Below, in pieces: positions 35,346 to 41,952 of a DNA stretch of 64,000 nucleotides. The translations under genes were made by a program, and so were the position numbers. Source of the DNA: Dyella_A sp050749815 (GTDB lineage Bacteria > Pseudomonadota > Gammaproteobacteria > Xanthomonadales > Rhodanobacteraceae); the NCBI RefSeq assembly GCF_050749815.1, contig NZ_CP192735.1, positions 1,116,001 through 1,180,000 of the forward strand, in the 5' to 3' direction. How positions within the stretch are numbered: the first letter of the stretch is position 1; each line of letters opens with the position of its first letter. The notes under the pieces were generated by a model. The model was not told the DNA's origin, did not search any database, and worked only from the letters and a program-made list of their open reading frames with translations.

Positions 35346-35864
35346 ATGAGCACCGCTACTCACGAGAGGTATGTCTTCCTTCGCTTCGCGGACCTGAGCG
35401 TGTACGAAGCCATATTGATTCTCGAACAACACACAGACGCGGTACCCCATCGCCTAGGCTACGCAGCCTTACGCTACGCCGTCATCTGTTATATGCGGCC
35501 ATTCACCGCCGGGAAAACGCGTCACGAGTTCCCGCAGCCTAAGGGCTCCCCACGACGGCAGATTGCGTTACCCCGCAGCATCGTTCCCAGCAAATTCGCC
35601 GAGCTGCACGACGAACTCCGGAATTACCGCCACGGGGCTTTCGCCCACACCGACATCGACAAATTGAACCCGAGACTCGGGCTCTCGCCTAGCAACCAGC
35701 ACGGGTTCCCCATTGCTTGTAATCCAATCGATCGCAAACCTCTGCACCTCCATAAGAGTGCGATGCTCGGGCTGTTTCAGGGTGTGCGGGACGCGATAGG
35801 AGAGCAGATGCGGCTGGTGGAGGACGAAATCCGTCAGAGCTTGGCCGAGCCACTGCCCGAGTGA
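35346..35864 (+). CDS. hypothetical protein with HEPN-like RX5H motif
   Basis: This is a 172-residue cytoplasmic protein. The central part reads FAELHDELRNYRHGAFAHTDID. RHGAFAH is an Arg-x5-His motif preceded by a long helix with RN, as in HEPN ribonucleases (consensus RX4-6H), and 'AH-T-D' is common just after the catalytic His in that superfamily. Predicted helices flank it (YEAILILEQH; LGLFQGVRDAIGEQMRLVEDEIRQ). HEPN proteins in mobile elements are often toxins or phage-defence effectors. The fold assignment is inference from the motif only. Confidence 0.5.
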   Translation: MSTATHERYVFLRFADLSVYEAILILEQHTDAVPHRLGYAALRYAVICYMRPFTAGKTRHEFPQPKGSPRRQIALPRSIVPSKFAELHDELRNYRHGAFAHTDIDKLNPRLGLSPSNQHGFPIACNPIDRKPLHLHKSAMLGLFQGVRDAIGEQMRLVEDEIRQSLAEPLPE

Positions 35865-35963
35865 ATGCACGTGGTGAGAGCATCGGCGCGACTGCACTTT
35901 GTCATTATCTCCGACAGGATAAAGACCCTCGCCAACTGGTACCCCTTATCAAGCGGGACCACC

Positions 35964-36308
35964 GTGGCACTTGCCCTTTGTCACCCCCTCCGCACCTCCG
36001 CCACCCGCACCGTCGCTGCTGTCATCCAGCAGACCCCCATCCGCAGAGACCAGGAGGGCCGGTACTGCCTCAATGACCTGCACAGGGCGGCTGGCGGTAC
36101 AGAACGCCACAAGCCGGGCAACTTCATGCAGCTCAGTAGTACCGCTGAGCTGACTGCGGCCATTTCTAACTCCGGGGATTCCCGGATTAACCCCATCGAC
36201 CTCTCCCGTGGCCGTTAAGGCGGCACCTACGTCCACGAAGACCTCGCCATCGACTACGCCGCGTGGATCAGCCCGGTGTTCAAGCTGGAGGTCTACCGGG
36301 CATTTAAG
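35964..36308 (+). pseudogene. broken KilA-N domain gene
   Basis: The frame encodes TPIRRDQEGRYCLNDLHRAA and KPGNFMQL, the N-terminal KilA-N signature, up to an in-frame TAA at 36216-36218. Directly after it, in the same frame, comes GGTYVHEDLAIDYAAWISPV and VYRAFK, the second half of the KilA-N DNA-binding domain. A single substitution explains the stop. There is no clear start codon near the domain start and no C-terminal domain, because the tandem array begins 7 bases after the homology ends. KilA-N proteins are phage DNA-binding/antirepressor proteins. Confidence 0.75.
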
Positions 36309-36314
36309 TGCCAG

Positions 36315-36660
36315 CCTAGGAGGAAGGGCGCGGCGGGCTGGCCGAGTAAAACGTTGAACCTAGGACGAAGGCGCTCCGCGCCGCCGAGTAAAAGCGCCAA
36401 CCTAGGACCAAGAGCGCTCCGCACCTCTCGCTGAGTAAAAGTTGCAGCCTAGGAAGAAGGGTGCACCGTGCCGGCTGAGTAAAACGCACAGCTTAGGACC
36501 AAGAGCGCTCTGCGCCTCTCACTGAGTAAAACGCCAAGCCTAGGAAGAAGGGCGCGGCGGGCTGACCGAGTAAAACTGCAAGCTTAGGACCAAGAGCACC
36601 CACGGTCCCCGTTGATACCCAGCGAGACGAGTAAAAGCGCCAGCCTAAGAGAAAGACCCA
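36315..36660. repeat. tandem array of seven GAGTAAAA / CYTAGGA boxes
   Basis: Units begin CCTAGGA or CTTAGGA at 36315, 36359, 36401, 36448, 36492, 36539 and 36583; the last (CCTAAGA) is at 36644. Each reads CYTAGGA-N2-AAG, a 15-20-base variable part (34 in the seventh), GAGTAAAA, then 7 bases to the next unit. GAGTAAAA starts at 36344, 36386, 36433, 36477, 36524, 36568 and 36629. Periods are 42, 47, 44, 47, 44 and 61. From unit 3 on, 17- and 20-base variable parts alternate and are similar within each class. All frames contain frequent stops, so it is non-coding. Confidence 0.85.
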
Positions 36661-36759
36661 CCCGGACACCACCGGGAACCGAGGAGGCCCCAGCGGCCAC
36701 CGCGGTGCCTTGTCGTGCCCGTCATTCGAGCACCACCACCAACACGAGACCACAGACGC

Positions 36760-36978
36760 ATGATCGATATCGACCCCCAGCACCTTGCCGCAGCCATCGC
36801 CGTGGCCGAGCCGTTCCTGTTGCGCACCATCGCCTTCGAGCCCGACACCTTCGACCTGCTGAAGCACCAGCAACGCAAGCTGGAGAGCCGCATCCGCCGC
36901 GACACCAGCAACGCCGAGGTGATCAAGTACCTGATTCACACCCACCCCGAAGCGCGGGCGCTGGGCATTGAACATTGA
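36760..36978 (+). CDS. hypothetical 72-residue protein upstream of the ParB-like gene
   Basis: This is a small helical protein starting MIDIDPQHLAAAIAVAEPF and ending HTHPEARALGIEH, with a basic middle (LLKHQQRKLESRIRR). No recognised domain. It overlaps the ParB-like gene by 11 bases, so the two are translationally linked. It begins 100 bases after the tandem array. Confidence 0.55.
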   Translation: MIDIDPQHLAAAIAVAEPFLLRTIAFEPDTFDLLKHQQRKLESRIRRDTSNAEVIKYLIHTHPEARALGIEH

Positions 36979-37810
36979 GCAAGCGTTCCAGCGGCTCCAG
37001 TCGGCCGATGTGCAGATGCTGCCGCTGGCAGAGCTGAAGACAGACGACACCTTCCAGCCCCGCGAGGTCCGCATGGTGCCCCACCGAGAACAGGCGGGAG
37101 TGGAGCGGCGCAGCGAGGACCACATCGGCGCAATGCGGCTTGCGCTGGAGGCTGCACAGGGCACCGAGTTGGAGCCCGTCCTTGTCGCCGAGGTGGAGGG
37201 CAGCAGGTACGTGGTCGATGGACACCACCGCCTGACGGCTTACCGCAGAGCCCAGCGGGAGACCATCCCGGCCCGAGTGATGCCCATGGAGAGAGCGCAG
37301 GCCGTGCTGGTCTCCAAACTGGTCAACTGTGCCGGCCGGGCTCTTGAGATGCATGCGGAGCAACGCAGGGACGCCGCGTGGCAATACATAGCGGCAGTGA
37401 CGAAGCGCGGAGCTACCGGCCTTCCCGCTGGGCAGTCACTGCGGACCATCGCGGGCCGCTTCGGGATCGGAAAGAACACCGTAGGCACCATGGTCCGCAA
37501 GGTGGCCCAAGTGAACCTGAAGGCATGGCCGGAATCATCGCGCGACCCCGGCACCGGATGGCCGCGTTGGCGAAAAGTGCGCGAGGGCGGAACCGCTTGG
37601 CAACAGGAACTGGAGCAGATGGACATGGACCAAATCACGCAACATGAGGCCGAGCAGCTGGCGAAGAAAATCGGTGCGTTACAGGAGCGAGCTGACCCCG
37701 AAGCCTTCCGGCGCGCCTTGCGAATACTAGGCGTTGAGGACCTGCTAGCAGTGAATTGCCAAGACGCGCGGGACTTCGAGGCTGAGACCGCCGAAGCCGT
37801 CGATTTCTAG
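36968..37810 (+). CDS. ParB/sulfiredoxin-fold nuclease-like protein
   Basis: This is a 280-residue protein. Residues 15-90 (LPLAELKTDDTFQPRE ... GTELEPVLVAEVEGSRYVVDGHHRLTAYRRA) form a ParB N-terminal domain with the GHHRLTAY nucleotide-binding motif. A predicted helix-turn-helix follows (LRTIAGRFGIGKNTVGTMVRKVA). The C-terminal part is helical. The start is TTG at 36968. It could be a partition protein, a DNA-binding regulator or a ParB-fold nuclease. The position between the tandem array and two 16-bp palindromes favours a DNA-binding or partition role. Confidence 0.75.
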   Translation: MNIEQAFQRLQSADVQMLPLAELKTDDTFQPREVRMVPHREQAGVERRSEDHIGAMRLALEAAQGTELEPVLVAEVEGSRYVVDGHHRLTAYRRAQRETIPARVMPMERAQAVLVSKLVNCAGRALEMHAEQRRDAAWQYIAAVTKRGATGLPAGQSLRTIAGRFGIGKNTVGTMVRKVAQVNLKAWPESSRDPGTGWPRWRKVREGGTAWQQELEQMDMDQITQHEAEQLAKKIGALQERADPEAFRRALRILGVEDLLAVNCQDARDFEAETAEAVDF

Positions 37811-37876
37811 CAATCGCAAACCGCGCCAGATAGCCACCCACTGTCCCACCAGTGAAAGGGTTTAGGACAGTTGGCA

Positions 37877-37892
37877 TGTCCCCACAGGGACA
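37877..37892. promoter_or_regulatory. 16-bp palindrome, copy 1
   Basis: TGTCCCCACAGGGACA is a near-perfect inverted repeat 67 bases after the ParB-like gene. The second copy lies 49 bases further on. The size and symmetry fit a dimer-binding operator or a parS-like site. Confidence 0.5.
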
Positions 37893-37925
37893 CTTTCACG
37901 CGCCTCGCAGCACCAGAGTCCCCAC

Positions 37926-37941
37926 TGTCCCCACGGGGACA
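37926..37941. promoter_or_regulatory. 16-bp palindrome, copy 2
   Basis: TGTCCCCACGGGGACA differs from copy 1 at one position and has perfect arms (TGTCCCC/GGGGACA). The 49-base centre spacing equals about 4.7 helical turns. Confidence 0.5.
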
Positions 37942-38098
37942 CGTCGCTAGAACCACCGGGCCACCATCGGCTCCTTTCGTCCGCCGCGGCCACTCTGCCG
38001 CAGTACCCCGGACAACCCCACCGAACCACTAAAGAACGCCCATGCACTGCCCGCCCTGCGGACGGTGCCGGGCGCCATTGCATTCAAAGGAACAGCAG

Positions 38099-38644
38099 AT
38101 GAAAGAGTACAGGCAGCAGGCAGCCCCCCAATTCACCACCGACGCAGATGGGAACCGATTGGCCCATATCGCCCTAGCACACACTCACGAGCGAGCCACC
38201 TTGTACGCCGAGGACTACGAGCGTGTTCTCGCGCAGGGCTTCTCCCCGTACTGGGCCATCGCCAGCACCGGCGGCCGTCATCGGTATGTACTGGTGCAGG
38301 CGCGCTCACCGTCCAATGTTGGCCGCTCCCTGACTGTGGCTCGTTTGGTCGCCCAAGCCGGAAAAGGCCAGCGCGTCGGCTACGCAGACGGCGACCGCCT
38401 CAACCTCCGCCGCGAGAATCTGGTCTTGATCAAAGGTCCGGCAAAAGCAGCCGCGGGCTGGTTGCATCCGAAGTCCAACAAGGCCACAAGCAAGCCCTCT
38501 GCGGCCATCCCGACAGCGCCGACTGCCGGCCCCATCTCCTTACCACCCCGGGCGCCGTTCGCGCCGCGCGTGGTCGATACCGCGTCACTAGGCCACCGAG
38601 TGCGGAAGCAGATGGCCCAGCAGGCTCGCGAGGTGACTCCGTGA
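38099..38644 (+). CDS. degenerate HNH-endonuclease-like phage protein
   Basis: This is a 181-residue protein. The central LTVARLVAQAGKGQRVGYADGDRLNLRRENL matches the tail of phage HNH/AP2-type homing endonucleases (the 'dGd.LdnRreNL' motif). The first catalytic His expected before the glycine turn is replaced, so nuclease activity is doubtful. The C-terminal 70 residues are Pro/Ala-rich. Its stop overlaps the GTG of the next gene. Confidence 0.5.
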   Translation: MKEYRQQAAPQFTTDADGNRLAHIALAHTHERATLYAEDYERVLAQGFSPYWAIASTGGRHRYVLVQARSPSNVGRSLTVARLVAQAGKGQRVGYADGDRLNLRRENLVLIKGPAKAAAGWLHPKSNKATSKPSAAIPTAPTAGPISLPPRAPFAPRVVDTASLGHRVRKQMAQQAREVTP

Positions 38645-39129
38645 TTACCTTCGATATTGTGAGACCCGCAGTGATCCCCGAGCTGGCCCTTAGGCTGTCG
38701 CGGGCGGACCTCGTGGAGCTTGAGCGGCGCGGCTGGCGGTCTCCGGCAGATGCCATCCGGGCGGCAGTCGGGGCTTCCGTGGAGGCGTTCACGGCGTCAT
38801 GGGATGGCGAGGTCCGGGCAGTGTTCGGAGTCGCCGAGTGGCGCGGAGAGACGCCCGAGGGTTTGGAGCGCGTGGGTATGCCGTGGCTGCTTTGCTCAAC
38901 GCCACCGCCATACGTCCAGATGACGTTTATGCGGATGGCGGAGGAAGTCATGGAGCGATGGTCGCGCACCTTCCGCACGCTGATTGCGTGCGTGGACGCC
39001 GAGCACACCCGAGCCCGGAGGTGGTTGGTGAGCCTTGGCCTGCACCCGGTGAACGAGCAGCAGCACAACGGCTTCCCGGTCATCGGATTCATGCGCCACA
39101 ACCCGCAGGGAGATAGCGCGAATGTGTGA
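38641..39129 (+). CDS. phage T7 gp13-like (DUF2833) protein
   Basis: This is a 162-residue protein with a GNAT-like outline: IRPAV-like start (FDIVRPAVIPELALRLSRADLVELE), ASWDGEVRAVFGVAEWR, MPWLLCSTPPPYV, and ARRWLVSLGLHPV. This is the pattern of podovirus internal-virion gp13 family proteins, which are needed for assembly of the ejection core. It starts with GTG 38641 overlapping the previous stop and ends inside the gp14-like gene (8-base overlap). Confidence 0.6.
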   Translation: MITFDIVRPAVIPELALRLSRADLVELERRGWRSPADAIRAAVGASVEAFTASWDGEVRAVFGVAEWRGETPEGLERVGMPWLLCSTPPPYVQMTFMRMAEEVMERWSRTFRTLIACVDAEHTRARRWLVSLGLHPVNEQQHNGFPVIGFMRHNPQGDSANV

Positions 39130-39643
39130 ACCTGCGAGCATCACCATGGGCGTGATCGCCGTGCTATCAGCAGGTGCAGCCGTATACAACGCCAACCAGC
39201 AGCGGCACGCACTGGAAGACCAGATGAAGCTGCAACAGGAGCAGACCGACCAAGGCGCGCAGGCACAGACGAACGATCGTCTGAAGCAAGCCCGCGAACA
39301 GCGAGCCGCTGCCCGGGCTGCATCCGCCGAGACCGGCGCGTCCGGTAACTCCGCTGAGGCGATCCTCACGGACCTGCTGATGCAGTCCGGTCGGGATGTG
39401 TCACGGATCGAGAAGAACCGCGAGAACGGCCAACTGGAGAACCAGCAGCAGGCCCGCAACGCTTCGGCTCAGATTAACGGGCAACTGGTCAGCGGCCTTG
39501 CGGGGTCGGTGGGTTCGGGCATCGAAGCAGGGAAGGCCATGCGGACGGATTACCAGAACTACATCCCGAAGATTCCCGACGCCGGCCAGCATGCGCCGCC
39601 CACAGTCACCCTGGACCGACAGCGCTACGTCATCGGAAGCTGA
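39122..39643 (+). CDS. phage T7 gp14-like internal virion protein
   Basis: This is a 173-residue protein. A hydrophobic N-terminus (MCEPASITMGVIAVLSAGAAVYNANQQ) is followed by a long Gln/Ala-rich coiled coil (residues 30-120) and a Gly-rich segment (GLAGSVGSGIEAGKAM). The MC-P start, single N-terminal helix and coiled coil are characteristic of podovirus ejection proteins of the gp14 group. The preceding gene is gp13-like, the same order as in T7-like phages. No gp15/gp16-like gene follows. Confidence 0.65.
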   Translation: MCEPASITMGVIAVLSAGAAVYNANQQRHALEDQMKLQQEQTDQGAQAQTNDRLKQAREQRAAARAASAETGASGNSAEAILTDLLMQSGRDVSRIEKNRENGQLENQQQARNASAQINGQLVSGLAGSVGSGIEAGKAMRTDYQNYIPKIPDAGQHAPPTVTLDRQRYVIGS

Positions 39644-39841
39644 TAACAGCCACCAGAAATTTCCACCACAAATTTCCGTTACCCCATCAAAGCAGATTGA
39701 AGCGCGCGCTTCCCCCCGTGCCCCCGTCACCGACCACGCGCAGGAGCGAGCGGGCCGCCATCCACCCCACCACATCGTCCGGCACCACCGCGGGCGTCCC
39801 GGCCACTCCGGGCGCCCCGGCGTGCCCAAGGAACCCAGCGC

Positions 39842-40099
39842 ATGACTACAACGAACCAGACGCGCCCCGCGTCGTCCACCATCATCCGACTGCCTGAGGT
39901 GCTGAGCACCACCGGGCTTTCCCGGCCCACCGTGTACCGCAAGGTGAAGGAGGGCACCTTCCCGCAACCGCTGAGGCTCGGCGCTGCCGCCGTGGGCTGG
40001 CTACTCCACGAGGTCGAGCAGTGGATTACCGCATTGGCGGAAGCGCGTAACAATGGGATGCCCGGGGCGGGGATCGAACCGAGTGCGGCCAGCAGCTGA
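39842..40099 (+). CDS. AlpA-family regulator/excisionase
   Basis: This 85-residue winged-helix protein reads IIRLPEVLSTTGLSRPTVYRKVKEGTFPQPLRLG and VGWLLHEVEQWI, the AlpA signature. AlpA proteins regulate integrase genes or act as directionality factors. The last 14 residues (GMPGAGIEPSAASS) lie over a tRNA-3'-end-like sequence and are probably an acquired tail. It sits next to the right end of the element. Confidence 0.85.
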   Translation: MTTTNQTRPASSTIIRLPEVLSTTGLSRPTVYRKVKEGTFPQPLRLGAAAVGWLLHEVEQWITALAEARNNGMPGAGIEPSAASS

Positions 40100-40140
40100 C
40101 GCAACCCGCCGAAGCTGCCCGACCTGCCCAAGCGCTGCGG

Positions 40141-40162
40141 TTTGGGTATGGTTTTGGGTATG
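40141..40162 (+). repeat. integrase arm-site-like direct repeats, right end
   Basis: TTTGGGTATG (40141-40150) and TTTTGGGTATG (40152-40162) repeat the 22-base pair found at 32715-32736 exactly. They lie 63 bases before the degenerate att copy. Confidence 0.6.
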
Positions 40163-40224
40163 AAATGGCAAAGCCTGCGCAATGATGCTTGCAGAAACAG
40201 TTAGTTGCGCGGCTAGTTGGGTCT

Positions 40225-40237
40225 CCCCTTGGCACCA
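40225..40237 (+). other. attR candidate
   Basis: CCCCTTGGCACCA repeats the tRNA-Leu 3' end with one G missing. About 50 bases beyond it, a terminator hairpin occurs at the same distance as after the intact tRNA. This marks the likely right end of the integrated element (about 7.6 kb). Confidence 0.55.
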
Positions 40238-40283
40238 CATAGCGTTTCGGGGACTCTCATCGAGAATCCAGGGAACACCTGAA

Positions 40284-40309
40284 AAACCGCGCTCCGGCGC
40301 GGTTTTTTT
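40284..40309 (+). terminator. rho-independent terminator beyond attR
   Basis: AAACCGCGC pairs with GCGCGGTTT around a 4-base loop and runs into a T7 stretch. It is probably the original terminator of the tRNA-Leu transcript, displaced by the insertion. Confidence 0.8.
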
Positions 40310-40459
40310 GTTTGTGGCTTGGCGTGGTCTCCAGACATGCATCGATATGTCGGCGGCGGGGCTTGTTCTGCAGGGGCGGCCAGGATGATGCTTGGGTTTG
40401 CGGGCGTGCTATCGCGCCGAGTCATGCCTTGCTGTCCGCGCCCTGGAGGGAGAACGATC

Positions 40460-41077
40460 ATGCGCACGTTGTCTTTCTGCATCGCCTTTAGCTGGGGGCT
40501 GGCCGCGCTTTTCGGTCGGCCAGGCGCCGCCGCGGCGGGTGAGGCGGCCACGGCCAGCTTCGACTGTCAGCGCGCCAACGGCTCGGTGCAAAAGCTGATC
40601 TGCAGCGATTCTGGCCTGAGGGTGCTCGATCGGCGGATGGCGAGCGTCTATGCCGCGGCGCTTGCCAAATCAGCCAACCAGCATCCGCCGGTGCTGAAGG
40701 CCGAGCAGCGCGGTTGGATCAAGGGGCGTGACGATTGCTGGAAGAGCGCGGACCTGCATGCCTGCGTGCAGGACAGCTATCGCCAGCGCATCGCCGAACT
40801 GCAGGCGCGCTACGCGCTGGTGGCGGGCCGTGGACCGTTTGTCTATGCCTGCAACGGCAGTGCGAGCGACGAACTGGTGGCGACGTTCTATGCCACCGAT
40901 CCGGCCACGGCGATCGTGGAACGCGGCGACCGCAGCGTGCTGATGTTCCAGCAACCTTCGGCCAGCGGTGCGCGTTATGCGGGGCCCAACGAGACGTTCT
41001 GGGACAAGGGGGGCGAGGCCCGCGTGACCTGGGGCTACCAGGCACCGGCAATGGGCTGTCGCCGAAAGGACGGCTGA
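40460..41077 (+). CDS. periplasmic LprI/MliC-like lysozyme-inhibitor-type protein
   Basis: This 205-residue protein has a signal peptide (MRTLSFCIAFSWGLAALFG). Residues 35-115 are an LprI-like domain: SFDCQRANGSVQKLICSDSGLRVLDRRMASVY, EQRGWIKGRDDCWK, CVQDSYRQRIAEL, with four cysteines. Residues 120-200 resemble MliC, the C-type lysozyme inhibitor: FVYACNGSASDELVATFYAT ... VTWGYQAPAMGCRRK. GGGAGA before ATG 40460 is the ribosome binding site. Both modules are linked to lysozyme resistance in the envelope. Confidence 0.75.
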   Translation: MRTLSFCIAFSWGLAALFGRPGAAAAGEAATASFDCQRANGSVQKLICSDSGLRVLDRRMASVYAAALAKSANQHPPVLKAEQRGWIKGRDDCWKSADLHACVQDSYRQRIAELQARYALVAGRGPFVYACNGSASDELVATFYATDPATAIVERGDRSVLMFQQPSASGARYAGPNETFWDKGGEARVTWGYQAPAMGCRRKDG

Positions 41078-41084
41078 GGCTGGA

Positions 41085-41750
41085 TTACTTCGCCGCGCGC
41101 CGCTCCAGGCGCTGCGCGATCTGCCGTCGCCATTCCCCGGACAACGCCGGCACCGTCAGCGCCCGGCGCAGCAGGGTCGTGGCGGCCGGATCGTTCGGTG
41201 CGAGATAGGCCGCAAACAGGTCGCGGATGCTGATCTTCTCGGTCGGCGAATCCTCCACGTTCACGGCATCGCCAGCGGTGATCGTGCCTTGCTGCAGCAC
41301 GCGCAGGTAGGCGCCGCTGCGCAGGGATTCGGCAAAAAGCCGTGGCATCGCCGGGTTGCCGAAGCGCAGCCCGAGCTTGAAACAAGGCACGCGCGGCTGG
41401 GTGACCACGAAACGTGCGCTGCCGATGGTGAGCGTGTCACCCAGGCACAAGGTTGCCTCGTCGAGCCCGGCCACGGTGAGGTTCTCGCCAAACTGACCAT
41501 GCGCAAACGCCGCGTCGATGCCGAGCGTCTCCTGCCACCAGGCGTAGTGCTCCAGGCTGTAGGCGTACACGGCCTTGTCCGGTCCGCCGTGATGCACGAG
41601 GTCGGCCTGTCCGTCGCCGTCGAGCTGTGCGGAGTGAACGCGGACCGGGCCGCCGACCGGGCGTTTGAAAATGCCGGTTTGCACTGTGCGGGCGCCATGC
41701 GCGAAGGCCTGGGGCAGCGCGACGCTGACGGTGGCGAGGGTCATCGGCAT
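41085..41750 (-). CDS. MOSC domain protein (YiiM-like)
   Basis: This 221-residue protein has the MOSC core GIFKRPVGGPVRVHSAQLDGDGQADLVHHGGPDKAVYAYSLEHY ... FGENLTVAGLDE and the conserved Cys in QPRVPCFKLGLRFG, followed by the helical '3-alpha' tail (LLRRALTVPALSGEWR). E. coli YiiM reduces N-hydroxylated bases with a molybdenum cofactor. A monofunctional enzyme of that type is likely. Confidence 0.85.
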   Translation of the reverse strand: MPMTLATVSVALPQAFAHGARTVQTGIFKRPVGGPVRVHSAQLDGDGQADLVHHGGPDKAVYAYSLEHYAWWQETLGIDAAFAHGQFGENLTVAGLDEATLCLGDTLTIGSARFVVTQPRVPCFKLGLRFGNPAMPRLFAESLRSGAYLRVLQQGTITAGDAVNVEDSPTEKISIRDLFAAYLAPNDPAATTLLRRALTVPALSGEWRRQIAQRLERRAAK

Positions 41751-41952
41751 GTCGTGGGTTCTTGCGATCGAGGGCGGTCCATGATGTCGCAGGGCGTAAA
41801 AATTTTTACGCAGATTTTATGCGTCAGCGCCGATTTTCGTTCTTTTCGCCTGCCGATTTCCGCACAATGCGCGCCTTGCCACGATAACCCGGCACCGGGT
41901 GGTGCGGGCGTGGCGTGAAGCGACGGTGCCACCGTCGCCGGGAGTCTTCGCA
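41751..41952. other. divergent region and kup leader
   Basis: This 202-base region lies between the MOSC gene and kup. It has an AT-rich patch (AAAAATTTTTACGCAGATTTT, 41799-41819). Two leader hairpins follow: ACCCGG-CA-CCGGGT at 41887-41900 and GCGACGG-N5-CCGTCGC at 41920-41938. The second ends 14 bases before the kup ATG, near or over the ribosome binding site, and could affect translation. Confidence 0.4.

Larger units (their letters stand above)
37811..38098. other. 288-base intergenic region with inverted repeats
   Basis: This stretch after the ParB-like gene contains a CACTG...CAGTG hairpin at 37839-37854 and the two palindromes at 37877 and 37926. Nothing coding is supported. AAAGGAACAGCAG at the end supplies the ribosome binding site for the next gene. 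Confidence 0.6.

Noticed and set aside
36315..36660. CRISPR array
   Set aside because: The repeats are not identical, spacers are short (15-34 bases) and resemble each other in two classes, and no cas genes are present.
36612..36971. 119-codon plus-strand open frame across the end of the array
   Set aside because: Pro/Arg/His-rich shadow composition, starts in a repeat unit, and overlaps the better-supported frame at 36760 that is coupled to the ParB-like gene.
39644..39841. 66-codon frame (39697) between the gp14-like and AlpA genes
   Set aside because: Low-complexity Pro/Thr/Ala composition and overlap with the alpA start; no ribosome binding site. The 198-base gap otherwise shows nothing recognisable.
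40059..40080. complete tRNA gene on the minus strand
   Set aside because: Only the T arm and the 3' acceptor half are recognisable; no matching 5' acceptor, D arm or anticodon arm is present.
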